A DNA stretch of 7,036 nt, taken from Xanthobacteraceae bacterium. Its GTDB lineage: Bacteria > Pseudomonadota > Alphaproteobacteria > Rhizobiales > Xanthobacteraceae. Shown one piece after another: positions 1 to 5,553 of this stretch (its first letter is position 1; each line of letters begins with the position of its first letter). The notes under the pieces were generated by a model. The model searched no databases, had not been told where the DNA came from, and was given only the letters and a program-made list of their open reading frames with translations. Made by a program: the position numbers and the translations under genes. The stretch is from NCBI GenBank assembly GCA_030037185.1, contig JASHRR010000238.1:1-7036 (forward strand), in the 5' to 3' direction.

Positions 1-232
1 CCATCGACTGATGGAAACGAGCGACTATGCGTGCGACAGATCGGCGCGAAATGGGTCACTCTCGAGATATATGAAGAGCGGTAAGAGTTTGTATCCCCCC
101 GTTGCCGTGCAGGATTTCGGCGGCCGAGAGGCAGCCGGTTCGGGGGAGCATCAGAGGCGATGCAATCCGTTATTAGGATTGCAGTCGACGGAATGCAAAG
201 TTTCTTGGTCGATCCAATGCTGGCATGCAATC
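1..232. other. Non-coding stretch downstream of urtE
   Basis: I see no convincing gene here. The open frame starting at position 11 on the plus strand runs into urtE antisense and has no recognisable product, and the minus strand shows no start codon with a ribosome site. The stretch holds a perfect 8-bp hairpin (161-183) and a weaker overlapping 5-bp one (148-163). The 7-mer TGCAATC occurs at 161-167 and 226-232, and its complement at 177-183. No urease or amidase gene begins here, though one could lie to the left. Confidence 0.6.
158..187 (-). other. Stem-loop about 50 bases after urtE stop
   Basis: TGCAATCC (161-168) and GGATTGCA (176-183) form a perfect 8-bp stem with a 7-base loop. CGA (158-160) and TCG (185-187) can extend it by three pairs across one bulged base. 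It lies in the right place to end or protect the urt transcript. On the minus strand no run of T follows it, so it is not a standard intrinsic terminator. It may be a 3'-end stabilising hairpin, or chance. Confidence 0.35.
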
Positions 233-922
233 TCACACAGCAAGAAACTGAGCGATCATGGCCTCGTCGACCCGCTCGCGGGTGTCGCTGTGGACAATGC
301 GGCCTCCTTCGATGACGAGGATGCGGTCGGCGACATCGAGGATGAAGCTCAGGACCTGCTCGCAGACGACGATGCACAGATTGCGCAATCGCCGGATTTC
401 CTTGAGCAGCCGCGCAATATCCTTGATCACCGAGGGCTGAATGCCTTCGGTCGGCTCATCCAGCAGCAGGATTTTCGGATCGCTCGCCAGCGCCCGCGCG
501 ATTGCGAGCTGCTGCTGTTGGCCGCCGGACAGGTTGCCGCCGCGCCGCCTCTCGAACTCGCGCAATATCGGAAATAGGTGGTAGATTTCGCGTGGTATGT
601 GGCTCTGTCCGGTGACCACACGCCCGGTCTCGATGTTTTCGCGCACCGTCATGGTGCCGAAGATCTGCCGTCCCTGGGGAACATAGGAAAGGCCGCGCCT
701 CACGCGTGCATGGCTGGGCAATTTGGTCAGGTCAGTCCCGTCGACCAGAACCTGGCCGGACCGCGACGGCATGACGCCGATGAGCGACTTCATCAGCGTC
801 GATTTCCCCATGCCGTTGCGGCCCACAACGGCGACGATTTCTCCGGGTGCCACGGCAAAGCTGACGCCGTGAAGGACCGCGCTCTGACCGTAGGCTACGT
901 TGAGATTGCGCACCTCAAGCAC
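233..922 (-). CDS. urtE: Urea-type ABC transporter ATPase UrtE
   Basis: Second ATP-binding subunit (229 residues) of the five-part importer; it sits on the cytoplasmic face and hydrolyses ATP with UrtD to drive uptake through UrtB/UrtC. Visible motifs: Walker A GRNGMGKS (34-41), Q-loop Gln83 in VPQGRQIF, signature LSGGQ (131-135), Walker B ILLLDEP (151-157, catalytic Glu156). The switch position reads CEQ, with Gln189 where many ABC ATPases have His; LivF/UrtE-type proteins commonly have EQ here. Length fits the LivF-like class. The start is GTG (922-920), supported by GAGGAG at 936-931 eight bases upstream, which overlaps the end of urtD and implies coupled translation. It is last in the operon. 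The urea assignment comes from gene order and similarity; by sequence alone a LivF-type amino-acid or amide ATPase is possible. Confidence 0.9.
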   Translation of the reverse strand: MLEVRNLNVAYGQSAVLHGVSFAVAPGEIVAVVGRNGMGKSTLMKSLIGVMPSRSGQVLVDGTDLTKLPSHARVRRGLSYVPQGRQIFGTMTVRENIETGRVVTGQSHIPREIYHLFPILREFERRRGGNLSGGQQQQLAIARALASDPKILLLDEPTEGIQPSVIKDIARLLKEIRRLRNLCIVVCEQVLSFILDVADRILVIEGGRIVHSDTRERVDEAMIAQFLAV

Positions 923-930
923 GGCTTTGT

Positions 931-936
931 CTCCTC
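931..936 (-). promoter_or_regulatory. Ribosome binding site fixing the urtE GTG start
   Basis: GAGGAG on the minus strand, eight bases before a GTG. It overlaps the urtD stop codon (TGA, 937-935), so ribosomes ending urtD are placed to start urtE. No ATG nearby has a comparable site, which supports the GTG start. Confidence 0.7.
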
Positions 937-1681
937 AATGCCCCAGATAGACTTCCTTGACCTGCGGATCGTCCTGGATCTTTGCCATGCTGCCCTCCGC
1001 CAGCACCTTGCCCTGGTGCAGCACGGTCACGCGATGAGCGATGCTCTCGACGAACTTCATGTCATGTTCGATGACAATGACGGCGCGGCCCTTGGATACG
1101 CGCTCGAGCAGTTCGGCAGTTCGGCCACGTTCCGACACGCTCATACCCGCCACCGGCTCGTCGAGCATCAAAAGTTCCGGGTCCTGCATCAGCAGCATGC
1201 CGATCTCAAGCCATTGTTTTTGCCCGTGACTCAAGGTTTCCGCCAGGCGGTCGAGGTGGTCCTGGAGAAAGATCATGCGGGCGATCTCGCGCACCCGCTC
1301 GACAATTTCCTCCGTGCGCTTCCAGAACAGGGCGCCCGCGACATTGCGGCCGCGCGGTACCGAGATTTCGAGATTCTCGAACACCGTGAGGTCTTCATAA
1401 ATCGACGGCGTCTGGAATTTGCGGCCTATGCCGCGGCGGACGATCTCGTGCTCCTTCAGACCGGTGATCTCCTGGTCCTTGAACTTGATCGAACCGCCCG
1501 AGACCCTGGTTCGACCGCAGATGAGATCGAGCACGGTGGTCTTGCCGGCGCCGTTTGGGCCGATGATCACGCGCAGTTCGTCTTTGCTGATGTAAAGATT
1601 GAGTCCGTCAACCGCTTTGAACCCATCAAATGAAACCGAGACGTCTTCAAGGGCGAGCAGAAAATCCGTGCTGGAGGACAT
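935..1681 (-). CDS. urtD: Urea-type ABC transporter ATPase UrtD
   Basis: First ATP-binding subunit (248 residues), of the LivG-like class; it pairs with UrtE on the inner face of the membrane. Motifs: Walker A GPNGAGKT (41-48), Q-loop Gln90 in GRKFQTPSIYEDLTVFEN, signature LSHGQ (150-154), Walker B ELLMLDEP (169-176, Glu175), switch His206 in VIEHDMKF. The LSHGQ variant of the usual LSGGQ, followed by KQWLEIGM, is typical of UrtD as I recall it and is the best single marker that this is a urea-type rather than amino-acid system. It ends in KEVYLGH, a usual C-terminus for this group. ATG start at 1681; the ribosome site is only a weak purine run (AAAGAAG), and urtC ends 15 bases upstream, so coupling probably helps. 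Confidence 0.93.
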   Translation of the reverse strand: MSSSTDFLLALEDVSVSFDGFKAVDGLNLYISKDELRVIIGPNGAGKTTVLDLICGRTRVSGGSIKFKDQEITGLKEHEIVRRGIGRKFQTPSIYEDLTVFENLEISVPRGRNVAGALFWKRTEEIVERVREIARMIFLQDHLDRLAETLSHGQKQWLEIGMLLMQDPELLMLDEPVAGMSVSERGRTAELLERVSKGRAVIVIEHDMKFVESIAHRVTVLHQGKVLAEGSMAKIQDDPQVKEVYLGH

Positions 1682-1696
1682 GACGACGACTTCTTT

Positions 1697-2830
1697 CTAT
1701 TCGGCGGCTTGCGGGCTCGGCTGGACGTCGGTGCGGGCACCGGGAAGACTACCCCACAGCCTGGTGATGAACGGAAATAGCTGGTCCGTGACGAGCCCAG
1801 CCAGGCCGCGCGGAAAGGCCAGGACGACCGCGATGAACAGACCACCCATGGCAAACAGCCACAGCTCCGGAAAACTTTCCGAGAATACCGTCTTGCCCCA
1901 GTTGACGAGGAGTGTGCCGACCACGGCGCCGACAATCGAATGACGCCCCCCCACAGCGCAGAAGATCACCATTTCGATCGACGGAACGATGCCAACGAAG
2001 GACGGTGACATGAAGCCGACCTGCAAGGTGAACATTGCGCCGCCGGCTGCCGCGATGGCCGAAGCGAGGCAGAAAATGAACACTTTGAAATTGGCAACGT
2101 CGTAACCCGAAAAGCGCACACGGTCCTCTTGATCGCGTACGGCGACGAGGATGCGCCCCAGCTTGCTCGCGACCACAAAACGGGCAAGAAACATCGATCC
2201 GATCAACAATATGCAACAGACGAAATAGAGGATGTACTTGGCGCTGTCGGTGCGGATGTCCCAGCCGAGCAGCGTGCGCAGATCCGTAATACCGTTGATG
2301 CCCCCGGTGTAACCCTGGCGGCCGACGATCAGGATCGTGAGCACGGCGGCAAGCGCCTGGGTGATGATGGCAAAGTAGACGCCGCCGACACGGCGCTTGA
2401 ACATGGCGACGCCGACGATGAAAGCAGCAAGCGTCGGTACCGCGATCACCGCGAACAGCGCGAACGGCAACGATTTGAACGGGACCCAGAAGAACGGCAG
2501 CTCCATGAGCTGGTTCCAGTCCATGAAATCCGGAATGCCGGGCGTCGATTGGATTTTCGTGTTCGCGACGCTCGAGGCTTCGAGCTTCAGGAACATCGCC
2601 ATACAGTAGCCTCCAAGGCCGAAGAACACGCCCTGTCCGAGACTAAGGATGCCGGTATAGCCCCAACACAGCACCAGACCGACTGCAACAAAGGCGTAGG
2701 TCAGGTACTTGCCGACGAGGTTGAGTCGAAAATTATCCAGCATCAGCGGCAGGACCACCATGATCAACACCGCGACGAGTGCGAAGCCGATGAGTTCGAG
2801 ATTGCGATTTTTCTTGAGTGCAGCCGACAT
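1697..2830 (-). CDS. urtC: Urea-type ABC transporter permease UrtC
   Basis: Inner-membrane permease (377 residues), LivM-like, forming the translocation path with UrtB. An N-terminal hydrophobic segment (about 13-32) is followed by the family motif GYTGILSLGQGVFFGLGGY (57-75), further spans around 120-144, 150-170, 197-217, 250-272 and 280-310, and a last pair near 322-340. The cytoplasmic loop RILVAVRDQEDRVRFSGYDV (226-245) corresponds to the EAA-like loop that contacts the ATPase. FPRGLAGL (339-346) is the usual end motif, followed by a variable Pro/Ala tail. The region around 86-118, between spans, is the periplasmic insert usual in UrtC. ATG at 2830 lies four bases after the urtB stop, with AAGG at 2841-2838 as ribosome site inside the end of urtB; translation is likely coupled. 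Confidence 0.93.
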   Translation of the reverse strand: MSAALKKNRNLELIGFALVAVLIMVVLPLMLDNFRLNLVGKYLTYAFVAVGLVLCWGYTGILSLGQGVFFGLGGYCMAMFLKLEASSVANTKIQSTPGIPDFMDWNQLMELPFFWVPFKSLPFALFAVIAVPTLAAFIVGVAMFKRRVGGVYFAIITQALAAVLTILIVGRQGYTGGINGITDLRTLLGWDIRTDSAKYILYFVCCILLIGSMFLARFVVASKLGRILVAVRDQEDRVRFSGYDVANFKVFIFCLASAIAAAGGAMFTLQVGFMSPSFVGIVPSIEMVIFCAVGGRHSIVGAVVGTLLVNWGKTVFSESFPELWLFAMGGLFIAVVLAFPRGLAGLVTDQLFPFITRLWGSLPGARTDVQPSPQAAE

Positions 2831-2834
2831 GGGG

Positions 2835-3761
2835 TCACCTTCTGACCTTGAGGACGAACAGGCCCTGAGGTCGCAGCATGAGAAGCCCGATTACAGTCAG
2901 CAGCACGATCACCTTGGCCACCGATCCCGACATGAAGAACTCGAGTGTCGATTGCGATTGGGAAATGGTCAGCGCCGAGGCGACAGTGCCGAGCAAGCTT
3001 TGGGCGCCGCCGAACACTACGACCAGGAACGTATCGACGATATAGAGCTGACCCGCGGTCGGACCCGTCGAACCGATCATGGTGAAGGCCGAGCCGGCGA
3101 CGCCCGCGATGCCGCATCCGAGCCCGAAGGTAAGCTGGTCGATGCGTCGCGTGTCGATGCCAACGGCGCCGCTCATGGTGCGGTTTGCGACAACGGCACG
3201 TACCTGCAAGCCCCAGCGCGAGCGGAACATCAACAGCGCGACGATCCCCGTGATCACGAGGGTCAAGGCCATCACGAACAGGCCGTTGATCTGCACTTGA
3301 ATGGTATCCGTCACGTTGAGCGCGCCCATCATCCAGTCGGGCAGTTCGACGCCGACTTCGCGCGCACCGAAGATCGAACGGAAGCCCTGCTGCATGACGA
3401 GGCTCAGTCCCCAGGTCGCAAGCAGCGTATCGAGCGGCCGTGCATAAAGCCGTCGTATCAGCAGCCACTCGACAATGAGCCCCAGTGCGCCTGACACGAT
3501 GAAGGCGACCGCCATGGCGACAAAGAAGTAGGCGGGATAGAAGATCGGCACATAGTCGTGGCAGAGATGCGAGCAGAGATAGGTCATATAGGCGCCGAGG
3601 ATCATGAACTCGCCGTGGGCCATGTTGATCACGCCCATCTGGCCGAAGATAATGGCAAGGCCAAGCGCCATGAGCAGATACACGGAGAACAGGATCAGGC
3701 CGGAAAAGCCCTGCATCGCGAGGATCGAGCCCCATTCGCCAAGCGAATAGCCCATAAGCAT
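2835..3761 (-). CDS. urtB: Urea-type ABC transporter permease UrtB
   Basis: Inner-membrane permease (308 residues), LivH-like partner of UrtC. The motif GLAIIFGQMGVINMAHGEFMI (34-54) is diagnostic for this permease family. About eight hydrophobic spans are visible (roughly 16-39, 50-66, 75-100, 113-126, 158-178, 208-230, 240-268, 280-296). The loop RTMSGAVGIDTRRIDQLTFG (194-213) fits the EAA-like ATPase contact. The C-terminus MLRPQGLF (295-302) is typical. It is of the short form, without the long N-terminal extension seen in some UrtB proteins. ATG at 3761 is preceded by AGGAG (3772-3768) with a six-base spacer; a second ATG two codons in is less well placed. It lies 113 bases after urtA, and the gap contains a strong stem-loop. 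Confidence 0.93.
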   Translation of the reverse strand: MLMGYSLGEWGSILAMQGFSGLILFSVYLLMALGLAIIFGQMGVINMAHGEFMILGAYMTYLCSHLCHDYVPIFYPAYFFVAMAVAFIVSGALGLIVEWLLIRRLYARPLDTLLATWGLSLVMQQGFRSIFGAREVGVELPDWMMGALNVTDTIQVQINGLFVMALTLVITGIVALLMFRSRWGLQVRAVVANRTMSGAVGIDTRRIDQLTFGLGCGIAGVAGSAFTMIGSTGPTAGQLYIVDTFLVVVFGGAQSLLGTVASALTISQSQSTLEFFMSGSVAKVIVLLTVIGLLMLRPQGLFVLKVRR

Positions 3762-3816
3762 GTGCGGCTCCTGCGTTTGACGCGGCAGCGGTTGGCCAAT
3801 TCGATTTGTTGATTTG

Positions 3817-3854
3817 CGTCGCTCCGGCGCGGTGGGAGACGCGCCGGAGCGACG
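3817..3854 (-). other. Perfect 14-bp stem-loop between urtA and urtB
   Basis: CGTCGCTCCGGCGC (3817-3830) and GCGCCGGAGCGACG (3841-3854) are perfect inverted copies around a 10-base loop (3831-3840). In the urt transcript it begins 21 bases after the urtA stop codon. No T-run follows on either strand, so full intrinsic termination is unlikely. In other binding-protein-first ABC operons such hairpins protect the upstream message from 3' exonucleases or cause partial termination, giving more binding protein than permease. That role here is inference; the structure is directly visible. Confidence 0.75.
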
Positions 3855-3875
3855 ACCGCCTATTGGGTACCCCGC

Positions 3876-5132
3876 TTACTGGTAGCCCTTCGGGAAGGGA
3901 TCAGGCTCCATCAGGTCGGCAGTCTCATAGACAACATCGTACTGTCCGTCGGAGCGGGCGCGGCCGACACGGGTCTTGCTCCAGAGATGATGATTCTCGT
4001 GGATACGGACATACCCTTCGGGCGCGCCCTTGAATTCGACGCCGGGAGAAGCGGCGGCAACCTTGTCGATGTCGAACGAGCCGGCCTTCTCGACGGTGAG
4101 CTTCCACAGCCAAGGGCCGAGATAGGCGGCCTGGGTCACATCGCCGATCACGGTCTTATCGCCCCACATTTTGTGGAATGCCGCCACGAAAGCCTTGTTA
4201 TTATCGTTCTTGAGCGACTCGAAGTACTTCATGCAGGCATAGGCGCCGACGATATTTTCGCCGCCGATGCCGTCGATTTCGTCTTCGGTGACCGAGATCG
4301 TCATGAGCGTCTGCTTGTTGAGGTCGATGCCCGCTGCCTTGAGTTGCTTGTAGAAGGCGACGTTGGAGCCGCCGACGATGATGGCGTAGATGACGTCGGG
4401 CTTCGACAGCTTCATCTTGTTGATGACGGAGTTGAACTGGGTGCTCCCGAGCGGGAAATATTCTTCACCCAGCACCTTGAGCTTGAGCACGTTTTCGATG
4501 TGCTTGCGGGCGATCTTGTTTGATGTGCGCGGCCAGATGTAGTCGGAGCCGAGCAGGTAGAAGGTCTTTGCTCGCTTTTCCTTCTGAACCCAGTTGAGAC
4601 CCGCGAGAATCTGCTGGGTTGCTTCCTGGCCTGTGTAGATGACGTTCTTCGACTGCTCGAGGCCTTCATAGAAGGTCGGATAATAGAGCATGCCGTTATA
4701 TTGCTCGAATACCGGCAGCACCGCCTTGCGCGATGCCGAGGTCCAGCAGCCCATGACAGAGGCGCACTTGTCATTGACCAGAAGCTTCTTCGCCTTCTCG
4801 GCGAAAGTCGGCCAGTCGCTGGCGCCGTCTTCCTGGATAAACTTGATCTTGCGGCCAAGCACCCCGCCCTGGGCGTTGATTTGCTCTATGGCGAGCTTTT
4901 CGGCCTCCACCGAACCGGTCTCGGAAATCGCCATGGTGCCCGTGACCGAATGAAGGATGCCAACCGTCGCCTCGGTATCGGTTACGGCGAGGCCGGTGGT
5001 GTTTACTTTCGCGGTCGGAAATTGCTGGGCCCATGCCTGGGGTGGCAGCAAAGCGGCCGCCGAAAACGCGGCCGTTCCTGTCAGCAAGCTGCGACGGCTT
5101 AAAAATTCCAAGTTCCAGGATTCTGAAGACAT
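3876..5132 (-). CDS. urtA: Urea-type ABC transporter substrate-binding protein UrtA
   Basis: Periplasmic binding protein (418 residues from the chosen ATG) that captures the substrate and delivers it to UrtB/UrtC. The N-terminus has a Tat-type signal: SRRSLLTG (12-19), a hydrophobic Ala-rich stretch (20-30) and a likely cleavage after AWA (33-35). The mature part has UrtA hallmarks: VGILHSVTGTMAISE (57-71), EDGASDWPTFAEKAKKLL (101-118), GCWTSASRKAVLPVFE (128-143), YYPTFYEGLEQS (150-161), GSDYIWPRTSNKIA (195-208), and a C-terminus ending PDPFPKGYQ. TFYEG and TGQEATQQ differ from the QYEG and TGA-PNQQ I recall for many UrtA proteins, so a paralogue for short-chain amides (FmdD-like) is possible. 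An upstream in-frame GTG (5144) would add four residues, but GTGAGG there looks like the ribosome site for the ATG at 5132. It is first in the operon, read from the divergent region. Confidence 0.9.
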   Translation of the reverse strand: MSSESWNLEFLSRRSLLTGTAAFSAAALLPPQAWAQQFPTAKVNTTGLAVTDTEATVGILHSVTGTMAISETGSVEAEKLAIEQINAQGGVLGRKIKFIQEDGASDWPTFAEKAKKLLVNDKCASVMGCWTSASRKAVLPVFEQYNGMLYYPTFYEGLEQSKNVIYTGQEATQQILAGLNWVQKEKRAKTFYLLGSDYIWPRTSNKIARKHIENVLKLKVLGEEYFPLGSTQFNSVINKMKLSKPDVIYAIIVGGSNVAFYKQLKAAGIDLNKQTLMTISVTEDEIDGIGGENIVGAYACMKYFESLKNDNNKAFVAAFHKMWGDKTVIGDVTQAAYLGPWLWKLTVEKAGSFDIDKVAAASPGVEFKGAPEGYVRIHENHHLWSKTRVGRARSDGQYDVVYETADLMEPDPFPKGYQ

Positions 5133-5138
5133 GCGGCG

Positions 5139-5142
5139 CCTC
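5139..5142 (-). promoter_or_regulatory. Ribosome binding site deciding the urtA start
   Basis: GAGG on the minus strand, six bases before the ATG at 5132. The in-frame GTG at 5144 overlaps this site and has only a GAA run ahead of it. I therefore prefer the ATG. Both starts keep the Tat signal. Confidence 0.65.
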
Positions 5143-5175
5143 ACTTCGTTGATCAGTGCAAACTGACGGGGATGT

Positions 5176-5198
5176 CGGGAGGGAGCGGCATGCTCCCG
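5176..5198 (-). other. Leader hairpin(s) upstream of urtA
   Basis: GGGAGC (5181-5186) pairs perfectly with GCTCCC (5192-5197) across five bases. Alternatively CGGGAG (5176-5181) pairs with CTCCCG (5193-5198) across eleven. The two stems share one arm and exclude each other. They lie about 45-65 bases before the urtA ATG, in its 5' leader if transcription starts farther upstream. No T-run follows. They may affect mRNA stability or access, or be chance in GC-rich DNA. Confidence 0.35.
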
Positions 5199-5230
5199 CC
5201 GGCCAATAGTGGGCAGGCGTGCCGCAATGC

Positions 5231-5254
5231 AACATACGTCAATTGACGTATGTT
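5231..5254. promoter_or_regulatory. Perfect 24-bp palindrome, likely regulator binding site
   Basis: The half-site AACATACGTCAA (5231-5242) is followed directly by its exact reverse complement (5243-5254), with no spacer. A perfect 24-bp match is very unlikely by chance and its composition is more AT-rich than its surroundings. It is about 99 bases from the urtA ATG and about 100 bases before the sigma-54-like element. It could be an enhancer site for a sigma-54 activator acting rightward, an operator for urtA, or both. I cannot name the regulator from the sequence. Confidence 0.75.
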
Positions 5255-5262
5255 CCTACGCA

Positions 5263-5268
5263 ATTTTA
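5263..5268 (-). promoter_or_regulatory. Possible -10 hexamer for urtA
   Basis: On the minus strand GGTAAAATT contains TAAAAT, five of six matches to TATAAT. At 16-18 bases upstream I see only CACCTA/GCACCT/TGCACC, a poor -35, so the promoter would need an activator. Transcription would begin near 5256, placing the 24-bp palindrome immediately downstream of the start, a normal repressor position. Confidence 0.25.
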
Positions 5269-5323
5269 CCCATCACAGTGTCGCTAGGTGCAGTGGTAAG
5301 CGCGGTGGCTAGCTGTCGCGATC

Positions 5324-5335
5324 GGCACTAGTGCC
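5324..5335. promoter_or_regulatory. Perfect 12-bp palindrome
   Basis: GGCACTAGTGCC reads the same on both strands and lies about 19 bases before the sigma-54-like -24 element. It contains GCAC and GTGC halves like an NtrC site, but they are too close together for the usual NtrC spacing. It may be a second operator. Confidence 0.4.
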
Positions 5336-5353
5336 TCATATTACTGCGGAAAG

Positions 5354-5370
5354 TGGCATTACTTTTGCCA
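5354..5370 (+). promoter_or_regulatory. Sigma-54-type -24/-12 promoter for the NCS1-type gene
   Basis: TGGCATT-ACTT-TTGCC matches the sigma-54 consensus TGGCACG-N4-TTGCA at TGGCA and TTGC, with the required GG (5355-5356) and GC (5367-5368) exactly ten bases apart. A start near 5380 would give a leader of about 170 bases before the ATG at 5550. TGGCA-N7-TGCCA is also an inverted repeat, so the opposite strand shows GG-N10-GC too, but with ATGCC instead of TTGCC; the rightward direction is the better match. Sigma-54 control is common for nitrogen genes. It could instead be an ordinary operator. Confidence 0.5.
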
Positions 5371-5409
5371 TGTGGGACGCGCGATTTGAGAGAGGTCGCA
5401 AGGCGGGCG

Positions 5410-5553
5410 ATGCACTCGATGCATCTGGCAGGAAGACCTGGAACCTATTGCGATGCAACAAGGCCCCTGCACGAAGTTGGGCTGTCGCACTGCAAAAAAG
5501 AAGGGCGGAAAGAGGAAGTCCAAGCGAGCGAATGGACGGGAGGAGCAGCATGA
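5410..5553 (+). CDS. Possible 47-codon upstream reading frame
   Basis: This frame starts at ATG 5410, six bases after AAGG (5400-5403), and its TGA overlaps the ATG of the next gene as ATGA, an arrangement typical of coupled translation. The product would be a polar 47-residue peptide with a basic patch (KKEGRKEE) and no family I recognise. It lies entirely after the predicted sigma-54 start. A frame this short in GC-rich DNA is often accidental. Confidence 0.18.
   Translation: MHSMHLAGRPGTYCDATRPLHEVGLSHCKKEGRKEEVQASEWTGGAA

Larger units (their letters stand above)
5133..5549. promoter_or_regulatory. Divergent intergenic control region
   Basis: These 417 bases separate urtA (leftward) from the NCS1-type gene (rightward) and must hold promoters for both. 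From left to right: urtA ribosome site and leader hairpin (5176-5198), 24-bp perfect palindrome (5231-5254), a possible leftward -10 hexamer (5263-5268), 12-bp perfect palindrome (5324-5335), sigma-54-like element (5354-5370), three copies of CGATGCA (5408, 5417, 5451), a possible small upstream reading frame (5410-5553) and the rightward ribosome site (5538-5545). I found no full NtrC site, only a GGTGCA half (5287-5292). Confidence 0.8.

Noticed and set aside
11..577. Plus-strand frame that begins in the left non-coding stretch
   Set aside because: Most of it is antisense to urtE, there is no ribosome site before position 11, and the product resembles nothing.
578..1633. Plus-strand open frame of 351 codons
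   Set aside because: It lies entirely opposite urtE/urtD, whose ATPase motifs are intact. Its own translation has no recognisable domain; long antisense frames are common in GC-rich genes.
2129..3494. Two plus-strand open frames (2129-2845 and 2709-3494)
   Set aside because: They are antisense to urtC and urtB, with highly charged, low-sense translations rich in D/E/H/R, as expected from the complement of membrane-protein codons.
2764..3735. Minus-strand frame of 323 codons in another frame of urtB
   Set aside because: Arg/His-rich translation with no family features; the overlapping frame encodes a clear UrtB.
3817..3854. Intrinsic terminator between urtA and urtB
   Set aside because: The stem is strong but is followed by CAAATCAACAAATCG on the transcribed strand, without a T-run, and the operon clearly continues.
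5243..5271. TTGACG inside the 24-bp palindrome as a -35 element
   Set aside because: The palindrome puts TTGACG on both strands, but at 16-18 bases downstream I find only TTTACC/TTACCC/TACCCA (plus) or CGCCTG (minus), which are poor -10 hexamers.
5287..5292. NtrC site at GGTGCA
   Set aside because: Only one half is present; no matching GCACC lies at the expected spacing.
5336..5551. Minus-strand frame of 71 codons in the intergenic region
   Set aside because: It covers the sigma-54-like element and the opposite strand of the rightward leader, with no ribosome site or recognisable product.
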